Below, piece after piece: positions 1 to 6,095 of a DNA stretch of 6,330 nt. Each line of letters begins with the position of its first letter. The first letter of the stretch is position 1. Source of the DNA: Wenzhouxiangella sp. (lineage in GTDB: Bacteria; Pseudomonadota; Gammaproteobacteria; Xanthomonadales; Wenzhouxiangellaceae); assembly GCA_007127425.1 (NCBI GenBank), contig SKZJ01000267.1, positions 1-6,330 on the forward strand, in the 5' to 3' direction. Under the pieces are notes generated by a model. It worked only from the letters and a program-made list of their open reading frames with translations, had not been told where the DNA came from and ran no database searches. A program made the translations under genes and the position numbers.

Positions 1-699
1 ACCCGCCTTCTCGACATGGTCGCGTGACCATCGACGCCACGCGGCGACCAGGTCGGGGGTGGATGCGGCCGTCCCCGTCCAGACAAACAGCAGGCCGAGA
101 CCACTCGGCATTTCAAGGCGTTGCACGACCGGACGACTACCCGCCAGGCGGTAGCCGATCAAGCCGCCGAACAGGCTGGATGCCAGGTCGATGCCGCTAC
201 CATGCCCACCCTGGGTACCGCGGTAGACGGGCAGCAGGCGCTCGAGTACGACGCCGGGAGACTCCTGGGCCCGACGCCCGCTGGCATGGGCCGTGATCGC
301 CGCATCCAGCGCCACCGTGACGGCAGCACTCGAGCCCAGCCCCAGCTTGACGGAGCCGGCGAACAACTCGGCCGTGTCGATCCGGGCCCTGAAAGGAGGA
401 AACGCACCAAAACGGCGCCGGGCATGGGCCACCAGGTGCTCGATGATCGCCCCGGTTCGGCGAAACGCGGGCCAATCGGAGCAATCCCACTTGACCACGC
501 CATCATCGGATAACTCGAAGCGGACCGGCTCGATACCGAGCTGGGATGCCTCGATCAGGCCGTCGGCATCCCTGGATGGCTCCAGTTCCACCCGGGCACG
601 GCGGTTGATCGCCAGCGACAGGGCGGGCGCACCGTCCAGCACGGCATATTCGCCCAGAAGCACGGCCTTGCCGGGCGCACTGGCCAGGATCCGGCTCAT
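1..699 (-). CDS. mvaK2: Phosphomevalonate kinase, N-terminal 233 residues (3' end beyond window)
   Basis: This GHMP-superfamily kinase is predicted to phosphorylate mevalonate 5-phosphate with ATP to give mevalonate 5-diphosphate, in the cytoplasm, in the step just before the decarboxylase encoded upstream. The frame is open without a stop from the ATG at 699 to base 1, so the gene continues past the left edge; family members are usually about 330-450 residues. Visible motifs are the N-terminal APGKAVLLGEYAVL (residues 8-21), the ATP-binding KLGLGSSAAVTVAL (118-131), and GGHGSGIDLA (164-173) with the likely catalytic Asp171, followed by an FGG turn. GEYAVL and GSGID favour phosphomevalonate kinase over mevalonate kinase, which normally has GEHAVV and a PSGIDN-type motif. 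The ATG overlaps the mvaD stop by 4 bases (ATGA), which suggests translational coupling. I am confident of the superfamily and fairly confident of the substrate; mevalonate kinase is the alternative. Confidence 0.88.
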   Translation of the reverse strand, partial: MSRILASAPGKAVLLGEYAVLDGAPALSLAINRRARVELEPSRDADGLIEASQLGIEPVRFELSDDGVVKWDCSDWPAFRRTGAIIEHLVAHARRRFGAFPPFRARIDTAELFAGSVKLGLGSSAAVTVALDAAITAHASGRRAQESPGVVLERLLPVYRGTQGGHGSGIDLASSLFGGLIGYRLAGSRPVVQRLEMPSGLGLLFVWTGTAASTPDLVAAWRRWSRDHVEKAG

Positions 700-1673
700 G
701 TCAGTACACCCGCCCCCGGCCCAAGAGTCGTTTCGATCACTCGCTCCACACCGTCAACCCCGGCCAGCCGGCCGGCAACCCGCGCACCCTGCCCCGGCAG
801 GCAGATGGCCTTGACCTGGGGCCCGGCATCGACCGTGAAAAACACGCCGGTGCCGGCGGCACGCAGGGCGCGCACTTCATGCAGGCAGGCGACGGTGGCC
901 GGATTCCAGTAAAGCAGCCCCGGTTGCGCAGCCAGGGCGGAGGCATGCATCTTGAGTGCACTCGACTCCGACACCTCCGCCAATGCCTCGAAATCGGTCG
1001 CGTCAATGGCCTGCCGCGCCCGCTCGAGGTCTTCCGGCACCGAGTCCACCCAGGCCGGGTAATAGGGTGAGGTCTTCATGGTTCGATTCATGCCGTCGGT
1101 CGACGATACCGACTTGGGCCCGATCTCGGTAATGGCCACCACCACCTCGAGCGGCCAGTCAGCGGCATCGAGCAAGGGGTGTGCCACGGCGTCGCGGCCA
1201 TCGTCCCCGTGACCTGCGGCCATTTCGACGAATCCACCGAAGATCGAGCGCGCAGCCGACCCCGAGCCCAGGCGTGCCTGTTCCGACAAGCGAGCGGCAT
1301 CGAGACGGGTACCGAAAGCCGCATCGGCGGCCACCACCAGCGCTGCGAAGCCCGATGCCGAAGACGCCAGACCGGCTCCCGTGGGAAAACTGTTGGTGGA
1401 CTCGACCCGGCAATGCTGATCCTGGCCGGAGAGCATCCGGTAACGGTCCAGTACAGGCACGATTCGTTCGGCGGATGCCGGCTGGCCGTCGAGCATCAAT
1501 TCATCGGCATCCAGCTCCGGCAGTGGCGAGACGGTGGTGCGCGTTTCCAGGCCCGCCAGGGTGACCGAAATCGACCCGGCCGCCGGCAGGTTCAGACGCG
1601 CATCGCGCTTGCCCCAGTACTTGACCAGGGCAATATTGGCCCCGGCACGGGCCGTCGCTGGTTGAACGGACAT
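696..1673 (-). CDS. mvaD: Diphosphomevalonate decarboxylase
   Basis: This enzyme performs the ATP-dependent decarboxylation of mevalonate 5-diphosphate to isopentenyl diphosphate, the last step of the classical mevalonate pathway, in the cytoplasm. The 325-residue product has the usual family length and is complete. Motifs in order are NIALVKYWGKRD (13-24), LNLP (27-30), the GHMP phosphate-binding segment NSFPTGAGLASSASGFAA (94-111), RLGSGSAARSIFGGF (134-148) and TVDAGP (280-285), where Asp282 aligns with the catalytic aspartate. Small departures from the common pattern are SFPTGAG for NFPTAAG, SAARS for SACRS, and DAGPQ for DAGPN; none suggests loss of activity. The ATG at 1673 is the only good start before the conserved NIALVKYWGK block; its ribosome-binding site is weak. 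It is the first gene after a 215-bp gap and overlaps the phosphomevalonate kinase gene, so the two are probably co-transcribed from a promoter in that gap. Confidence 0.95.
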   Translation of the reverse strand: MSVQPATARAGANIALVKYWGKRDARLNLPAAGSISVTLAGLETRTTVSPLPELDADELMLDGQPASAERIVPVLDRYRMLSGQDQHCRVESTNSFPTGAGLASSASGFAALVVAADAAFGTRLDAARLSEQARLGSGSAARSIFGGFVEMAAGHGDDGRDAVAHPLLDAADWPLEVVVAITEIGPKSVSSTDGMNRTMKTSPYYPAWVDSVPEDLERARQAIDATDFEALAEVSESSALKMHASALAAQPGLLYWNPATVACLHEVRALRAAGTGVFFTVDAGPQVKAICLPGQGARVAGRLAGVDGVERVIETTLGPGAGVLT

Positions 1674-1745
1674 CTCAGGTTTCGAACACTATGGAGAGTC
1701 CCCCATGATAAGGGCTTGGGCACGGCCCGGTGTAGCTCGGTTTCA

Positions 1746-1779
1746 CGCAGAGGCGCTGAGTTCGCAGGGATCGCATAGG
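1746..1779 (+). repeat. Left arm: four degenerate CGCAGAG units
   Basis: Four head-to-tail units lie at 1746-1753, 1754-1762, 1763-1771 and 1772-1779. All begin with CGC, followed by AGAGG, TGAGTT, AGGGAT and ATAGG. The period is 8-9 bases. The outermost unit is the best conserved and is part of the perfect 12-base inverted repeat; units decay inward. Confidence 0.65.
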
Positions 1780-1836
1780 CCAGGAACAACCTGTGTACAC
1801 CCTGATTTCCGGATCAGTGTTCAGCCTTTATCATTT

Positions 1837-1871
1837 CACTGCGTACTCTGCGTCTCTGTGCCTCTGCGTGA
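1837..1871 (-). repeat. Right arm: four CGCAGAG units in opposite orientation
   Basis: Read on the minus strand, four units run inward from 1871: CGCAGAG, CACAGAG, CGCAGAG and CGCAGTG, at 1868-1862, 1860-1854, 1852-1846 and 1843-1837, with 1-2 base spacers. This arm is better conserved than the left one. It starts 17 bases downstream of the histidine-kinase stop codon, so it would be transcribed at the 3' end of the lipid operon unless termination comes first. Confidence 0.65.
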
Positions 1872-1888
1872 GGATCACTTCCAGAGCC

Positions 1889-3217
1889 TCAACCGGAACC
1901 GGCGAAGGGCTTGAAGGTGGCCTGCGGAAACTCGATGCGGATCTCGGTGCCGGCGCCCAACTCACTATCGGCGTGAATCTTCCACCCGAACCGGTCGCAC
2001 AAGCGCCGAACGATGGGCATGCCCAGACCGTAGCCTTCGTTGGAGCGATCATGTCCGCGGTAGAAGGGCTCGAACATGCGCTCCAGATCGGCCTCGCTCA
2101 TGCCGCAGCCGGAGTCCTGAACAGTCACTCCGTTGCGATTGATCAGGACATGGACGTGGCCTTGCTCGGTATAGCTCAGCGCATTGCGCAACAGGTTGGT
2201 GAAGATGATGGCCAGCACCCGTTCGGGTGCACCGATCTCCATGACGCCTGTGGCGCGTATCGCCGTGGCCACTTGCGGCCGATCGACGGCACGCTCAACC
2301 TGCTCGAGCACATCGGCCAGCAAGTCGTTGACCAGCACCGTGGACCAACTGAGGCGCGATTCGCTTTCACGCGCCAGGATCAGCAGCGTTTCGACCAGGC
2401 TTTCCATGTCACGCACCGTGCGCGCCATGCGCTGGAAAGTCGGCGCGTCCGGGCAGTCGTCACCCTGCTTGCGCGTGACCAGGTCGAGGTTGGCACGCAG
2501 CACCGCCAGGGGTGTACGCAGTTCGTGGCTGGCATTGCGGGTGAAGTTGCGCTCACGCTGGATGAAGGACTCCAGGCGGTGGATGAACTGGTTGAAGGCA
2601 TTGATCAGAGCCAGCGTCTCGGTATCGGCAGCGGCCCCGAAGTTTTCGGGATCGAGCTCTTCGAGCTGTCCGCTACGAAAGTCGTAGTTGCGTACCGCAT
2701 CGGCCAGTTGCACAACGGTCGACACCGCACGCCGGGACATGACATATCCGACCCAGGCCAGAATGTAGATCAGCAGCAGCACGCCGGTCAGCGGTGCCAC
2801 GCCGAAGTAGAAGGCCAGTTGTGAAACCTGGACTTCGTCGAACAGCAGGTAAAGGCGGTCGCCGCCATCCTCGCTGACGTGAATCACCGGCTCGGAATCG
2901 GGCCCCTCGTCGACGCGCCGGAAACCGGGGGCTTCGCCGTGCAGCCAGGTCGGAAGACCGGATTCATCGCCGCCCGGCGCCAGGTAGCCGCGCAGGTTGT
3001 TGGTATTGGGCAGGGCAAAGTCCGGGTCGGCCCGGTAGTGCGTCCAGAAATGCTCGGCCTCACCGTTGAGTGCCTCCTTCACCAGCACGCGCTCGACGAC
3101 CCAGGCTGCGGCGTAGACCCCAAGCACAGTGGCAATACTGATGGCCAGGAGTTGCAGCACAAAGACCTTGACCAGCTTGGTCTTGATCCCGCCACTGAAA
3201 AGTCGTCGGAAAGGCAT
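1889..3217 (-). CDS. Two-component sensor histidine kinase, no adjacent regulator
   Basis: This is a 442-residue inner-membrane sensor kinase expected to autophosphorylate and pass phosphate to a response regulator not present in the window. Domains in order are a transmembrane helix (about 15-40), a periplasmic sensor region of about 95 residues that I cannot assign to a family, a second transmembrane helix (about 135-159), a HAMP-like linker (160-217), the HisKA H-box SHELRTPL with phospho-acceptor His231, and a HATPase domain with N-box NLLRNA (341-346), G1 DSGCGM (368-373), F-box FEPFYRG (382-388) and G2 GYGLGM (395-400). All catalytic boxes are intact. I chose the ATG at 3217, 4 bases after the preceding stop, because the first membrane helix follows directly; the open frame extends to 3337 but that part overlaps the methyltransferase and looks non-coding. 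The ribosome-binding site is weak. Its position as the last gene of a lipid-modification operon suggests, without proof, a membrane-related signal. Confidence 0.93.
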   Translation of the reverse strand: MPFRRLFSGGIKTKLVKVFVLQLLAISIATVLGVYAAAWVVERVLVKEALNGEAEHFWTHYRADPDFALPNTNNLRGYLAPGGDESGLPTWLHGEAPGFRRVDEGPDSEPVIHVSEDGGDRLYLLFDEVQVSQLAFYFGVAPLTGVLLLIYILAWVGYVMSRRAVSTVVQLADAVRNYDFRSGQLEELDPENFGAAADTETLALINAFNQFIHRLESFIQRERNFTRNASHELRTPLAVLRANLDLVTRKQGDDCPDAPTFQRMARTVRDMESLVETLLILARESESRLSWSTVLVNDLLADVLEQVERAVDRPQVATAIRATGVMEIGAPERVLAIIFTNLLRNALSYTEQGHVHVLINRNGVTVQDSGCGMSEADLERMFEPFYRGHDRSNEGYGLGMPIVRRLCDRFGWKIHADSELGAGTEIRIEFPQATFKPFAGSG

Positions 3218-3221
3218 ACCG

Positions 3222-4247
3222 CTAACGTCGTGTGAAGCGATAGTGGGCAACGAGCCAGGTGTTGCCCTGGTCGAAGCCGAACAACTCCTCACAGGCCATG
3301 AAGAATATGCGCCAGCGTTGCTGCCAGATCGCCGCATCGTCGCCGTAAGTCTCTTGCATCACCTGGCGAACCGCCTGCCGACGGGCGTCCATGTTGTCCA
3401 GCCAGGCTCGCGCCGTTCGTGCGTAATGCTGCCCGGAAAACAACCAGCGCTTTTCAATCTGCACGTCATCGCAAAAGTGTAACAGGGTGTCGGCGGCCGG
3501 CATCAACCCGCCGGTAAAGAAGTACTTGCCCATCCAGTTGCCCTCGCCGTGCGCTTCGAAGGGATAGGCCAGGTATCGATGACAGAAAATGTGGACGAAC
3601 AGGCGAGCCTGCGGCTTCATCCAGCCGGCCACGCGTTGCAGCAGGTCGCGGTAGTTGCGCACGTGCTCGAACATTTCCACCGACACGACCCGGTCGAACT
3701 GCCGATCGAGTTGCAGCTCGTTGACATCGCAGGTGATGACTTCAATGTTGTCGAATCCCAGCTCCAGTGCCCGGGCCTCGATATGCGCCCGCTGCGACGC
3801 CGAGTTCGAGACCGCAGTGATACGGCAACCCGGGTAACGCCCGGCCATCCAAAGGGTCAGAGAGCCCCAGCCACAACCCAATTCAAGAATGTCGTGACCC
3901 TCGGCCAGGTCGGCATGCTCGCAAGTCTGCTCCAGCATTGCCGCTTCAGCCTCATCGAGATGGTTCACCCCGTCCGGCCAGTAGGCGGATGAATACTTGA
4001 GATGCGAGCCCAATGCCAATTGATAGAACATCGCGGGCACTTCGTAGTGCTGCTCGTTGGCCTTGTCGGTCTCGATGGCGATGGCCGACTCCCGCAATTC
4101 GTCGATCAACTCGCGGTATCGACGTGCCTGCGTTTCCGGGTCATTGGCGTGTTCCTGGATCAGGCGTCGCTTGAGCAACGCACGAATGCCGCGGCGAATG
4201 ACCCAGTCGGGGGCCAGGCCGCGTTCGGCCAGGTCAATGGGTTTCAT
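3222..4247 (-). CDS. CFA-fold SAM methyltransferase resembling coclaurine N-methyltransferase
   Basis: This 341-residue class I SAM-dependent methyltransferase belongs to the Mycolic_acid_cyclopropane_synthase fold group. Its closest resemblance, from recalled sequences, is to plant coclaurine N-methyltransferase and its bacterial homologues, not to true CFA synthases. Visible features are EVPAMFYQLALG and LKYSSAYW (69-90), SAM motif I ILELGCGWGS (120-129), SVEMFEHVRNY (189-199) with the E-x-x-E-H set Glu191, Glu194 and His195, HIFCHRYLAYPFE (219-231), WMGKYFFTGGLMP (238-250), HYARTARAW (274-282) and a WRIFFMACEELFG C-terminus. It lacks the N-terminal domain of full CFA synthases and has instead about 65 residues of charged helix. 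The ATG at 4247 overlaps the DUF2878 stop by 4 bases and has a GGAG ribosome-binding site; the open frame extends to 4532 inside the neighbour but is not conserved-looking. The natural acceptor is unknown: an unsaturated acyl chain of a phospholipid or an amine are both possible. Confidence 0.9.
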   Translation of the reverse strand: MKPIDLAERGLAPDWVIRRGIRALLKRRLIQEHANDPETQARRYRELIDELRESAIAIETDKANEQHYEVPAMFYQLALGSHLKYSSAYWPDGVNHLDEAEAAMLEQTCEHADLAEGHDILELGCGWGSLTLWMAGRYPGCRITAVSNSASQRAHIEARALELGFDNIEVITCDVNELQLDRQFDRVVSVEMFEHVRNYRDLLQRVAGWMKPQARLFVHIFCHRYLAYPFEAHGEGNWMGKYFFTGGLMPAADTLLHFCDDVQIEKRWLFSGQHYARTARAWLDNMDARRQAVRQVMQETYGDDAAIWQQRWRIFFMACEELFGFDQGNTWLVAHYRFTRR

Positions 4248-4801
4248 GTCGGACTCCGGTATCGGGGAAATTCGTTCGGCCAGGCCGGCGTGACGCTTTC
4301 CCTGGCCAACCAGAACAGCGCGGGCAGAAGCACTGCCCAGCTCAAGCCGGTGGCAAGCACCACCTGCCAAGCCGGCGCCAGCCACTCGACCGCGCCGAAG
4401 CGCGAACCGGCGAAATACGACAGCGGCGAACTGACGGCACCGAGCACGCCGACCAGCAGCAGTCGTTGCTTGAACACGGCCATGGAATGGTTGATCACCA
4501 GCGCCAGTGCCAGCCATAGCAGCATGATCCACGCCGGCGCAAAGTTCGGCGAGGGCCAGGGCATGGTGTATTCGAGCAGGCCCAGGCGGATCCAGGCCGT
4601 GTCAAGGGTCAGCCCGACGGCCAGGCACACGGCAATAATGCGCCAGTCCAGCCGATGTCGCCGCGACGCCTGGAGCTGCCAGGCCGCCAACGCGCCGACG
4701 ACCAGCCAGCCGGTCCAGGCCACGTTGAACGCCGCGCCCACAACGCAGGCCGGCCAGGCGGCCTGGAACAATCCCTGGTTGACCAGGAGGTCCCGTTTCA
4801 T
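4244..4801 (-). CDS. DUF2878 family integral membrane protein
   Basis: The 185-residue product is strongly hydrophobic, with about five or six membrane segments (roughly 10-44, 54-76, 90-104, 114-130 and 143-166) and no signal peptide or catalytic domain that I recognise. The family assignment rests on overall pattern and context: an N-terminal VNQGLFQAAWPACVVGAA-type segment, LDTAWIRLGLLEY (66-78), FAPAWIMLLWLAL (87-99) and GAVSSPLSYFAGSRFGAV (121-138). DUF2878 proteins are repeatedly encoded beside CFA-type methyltransferases and DUF1365 proteins, but no biochemical role is established as far as I know. The ATG at 4801 overlaps the CFA gene's stop (ATGA) and has a GGGG-containing ribosome-binding site; the gene in turn overlaps the next methyltransferase by 4 bases. 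Being sandwiched between two lipid-type methyltransferases suggests that it anchors them or handles their lipid substrate in the membrane; this is inference. Confidence 0.85.
   Translation of the reverse strand: MKRDLLVNQGLFQAAWPACVVGAAFNVAWTGWLVVGALAAWQLQASRRHRLDWRIIAVCLAVGLTLDTAWIRLGLLEYTMPWPSPNFAPAWIMLLWLALALVINHSMAVFKQRLLLVGVLGAVSSPLSYFAGSRFGAVEWLAPAWQVVLATGLSWAVLLPALFWLARESVTPAWPNEFPRYRSPT
4254..4259 (-). promoter_or_regulatory. Ribosome-binding site of the second methyltransferase
   Basis: On the minus strand CCGGAG ends six bases before the ATG at 4247. This GGAG core supports that start over the longer upstream frame and lies within the 3' end of the DUF2878 gene. Confidence 0.6.
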
Positions 4802-6084
4802 GGCTGCCCCGCACTCAGGCCGCAATCGGAGGCAGGTCGCCAGTCCGGCCCGGCCATCAGCAAGTGCACGTCGCTGATGGCACGCTCGCGGAACCCGCCC
4901 TCGCAGTAGGCCAGGTACCAGCGCCAGCGACGCCTGAAAATGTCATCGAAACCCATCTCACTGATCGATTCCCACGACGCCTCGAAGCGTTCGCGCCAGC
5001 TTTTCAGGGTCAGTGCATAACTGGCACCGAAATCGGCCAGTTCGATCAGACCCAGCCGGCTCGACCGGGCCATGCTCGCGGTGATCGCACTGACCGACGG
5101 AATGAAACTGCCGGGAAAGATATAGCGCTTGATGAAGTCGACATTGCTCAGGGCATCGCGATACCGCCCATCCTCGATGGTGATCGCCTGGATCAGCGCC
5201 AGGCCCTCCGGCTTGAGCAGCCTGTCGATGGTGGCCAGGTAGGTATCAAGATAATGGTGACCAACCGCCTCGATCATTTCGACCGAAACCAGCTTGTCGT
5301 ACTCCCCGTCCAGATCCCGGTAATCCTGCATCAGCACGCGCACCTTGTCCGACAGGCCGGCGGCAGCAACGGCGGCAGTCGCATGGTCGTACTGTTCACG
5401 CGAGATGGTCGTGGTGGTCACATGGCAGCCATATCGTTCGGCGGCGTGGATCGCCAGCCCGCCCCAGCCGGTGCCGATCTCGAGCAGGTGATCGTCCGGA
5501 CCCAGGTCGAGTTTGCGGCAGATACGCTCGAGTTTGTTGAACTGGGCCTGTTCGAGATCGTCATCGGCGCGCTCGTAAAGCGCGCTGGAGTACATCATGC
5601 CGCGATCGAGCCAGGTGCCAAAGAAGTCATTGCCGAGATCGTAATGGGCGGAGATGTTGCGGCGACTGCCGCTCAAGCTGTTGCGGTTGTGCGCATGCCA
5701 GAACCCGAGCAAGGCGTTGGTGAAGCGCGCCCCGCCGCGTTCAAGTTCCGGCAGGGCATTGCGATTGCGGGCCAGAACGCGCACCACGGCGACCGGGTCG
5801 GGCGTGTCCCACAGACCGGCCATATAGGCCTCGGCCGCACCCACGCTGCCTCCGGTTGCCATCAGGCGCCAGAAGCGCATGTCACTGACCTCGACCTCAG
5901 CCTGCAACTCGGCACCGGGTTGGCCCAGGCGCGTGGTGCCGACCGGGTCATGAATAACCAGCCCGGCATGTTTGAGGCCGACCAGTCGCATCAGCACGCG
6001 CTTGCGAAGCCAAAGGTCGAGGCGCGAGGTCCGGACACGCTCCCGGGGCATTGTGTGTGTAGCAGTGGAAGGCGATTGACTCAT
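4798..6084 (-). CDS. Cyclopropane-fatty-acyl-phospholipid synthase family methyltransferase
   Basis: This 428-residue enzyme is predicted to transfer a methyl group from S-adenosylmethionine to an unsaturated acyl chain of a membrane phospholipid, acting at the inner face of the membrane. Residues 1-140 form the N-terminal CFA domain (EAYMAGLWDTPDPVAVVRVL at 85-104). The catalytic domain shows AHYDLGNDFF (146-155), MMYSSALYER (163-172), SAM motif I LLEIGTGWGG (200-209), DYRDLDGEYDKLVSVEMIEAVG (two parts, 254-266 and 267-275), KRYIFPGSFIPS (319-330), FGASYALTL (352-360) and a YLAYCEGGFRER C-terminus. Aligned by eye to E. coli Cfa, bicarbonate-site residues are Ser167 for Cys139, Glu272 for Glu239, Gln299 for His266, Ile301 for Ile268 and Tyr356 for Tyr317. 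It is therefore a variant subfamily, the one linked to DUF1365, and may not make plain cyclopropane rings. The ATG at 6084, 11 bases after the DUF1365 stop, is preferred; Met12 (6051) is an alternative start. Confidence 0.93.
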   Translation of the reverse strand: MSQSPSTATHTMPRERVRTSRLDLWLRKRVLMRLVGLKHAGLVIHDPVGTTRLGQPGAELQAEVEVSDMRFWRLMATGGSVGAAEAYMAGLWDTPDPVAVVRVLARNRNALPELERGGARFTNALLGFWHAHNRNSLSGSRRNISAHYDLGNDFFGTWLDRGMMYSSALYERADDDLEQAQFNKLERICRKLDLGPDDHLLEIGTGWGGLAIHAAERYGCHVTTTTISREQYDHATAAVAAAGLSDKVRVLMQDYRDLDGEYDKLVSVEMIEAVGHHYLDTYLATIDRLLKPEGLALIQAITIEDGRYRDALSNVDFIKRYIFPGSFIPSVSAITASMARSSRLGLIELADFGASYALTLKSWRERFEASWESISEMGFDDIFRRRWRWYLAYCEGGFRERAISDVHLLMAGPDWRPASDCGLSAGQP

Positions 6085-6095
6085 TTGTTCTTGTC

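Larger units (their letters stand above)
1743..1871. repeat. Inverted repeat built from CGCAGAG-like units
   Basis: The ends are a perfect 12-base inverted repeat: TCACGCAGAGGC at 1743-1754 and its complement GCCTCTGCGTGA at 1860-1871, separated by 105 bases. Each arm continues inward as degenerate copies of a 7-9 base unit. The left arm reads CGCAGAGG, CGCTGAGTT, CGCAGGGAT, CGCATAGG. The right arm, on the + strand, reads CACTGCG, CTCTGCG, CTCTGTG, CTCTGCG. From memory, CGCAGAG-rich dispersed intergenic repeats of this look occur in many bacterial genomes. Whether this one is mobile, regulatory or a transcription terminator cannot be decided from one copy. Confidence 0.75.
1674..1888. other. 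Intergenic gap between histidine kinase and mvaD
   Basis: This 215-bp stretch is the only real gap in the window. It must contain the end of the lipid-operon transcript and probably the promoter of the mvaD unit. The main visible structure is the inverted CGCAGAG-type repeat at 1743-1871. Between its arms lies the 8-base palindrome GTGTACAC (1793-1800) and a short hairpin, CTGAT/ATCAG (1802-1817). I see no clear GC hairpin followed by a T run on the minus strand, and no convincing -35/-10 pair for mvaD. No plausible protein-coding gene lies here. Confidence 0.7.

Noticed and set aside
1674..1720. mvaD promoter with -10-like TATCAT or CATAGT
   Set aside because: Neither has a matching -35 element at proper spacing, so I cannot support a promoter call.
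1802..1817. Intrinsic terminator from the CTGAT/ATCAG hairpin
   Set aside because: The stem is only 5 bp and no T run follows on the minus strand.
1743..1871. CRISPR array
   Set aside because: Units are 7-9 bases, degenerate and in opposed orientation, with no spacers of constant length and no cas genes nearby.
1793..2824. Plus-strand open frame of 343 codons opposite the histidine kinase
   Set aside because: It starts inside the repeat-bearing gap and runs antisense to the conserved HATPase and HisKA domains; its sequence looks like a shadow, without known motifs.
3218..3337. Upstream extension of the histidine kinase to an ATG at 3337
   Set aside because: The extra 40 residues overlap the conserved C-terminus of the methyltransferase, and the first membrane helix fits a start at 3217.
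4248..4532. Upstream extension of the coclaurine-NMT-like gene to 4532
   Set aside because: It would overlap half of DUF2878; the ATGA junction and GGAG site at 4254-4259 support the start at 4247.
4002..4877. Plus-strand open frame spanning DUF2878 and two gene junctions
   Set aside because: It is antisense to three genes with well supported boundaries and its low-complexity Ser/Arg/Pro-rich product has no family signature.
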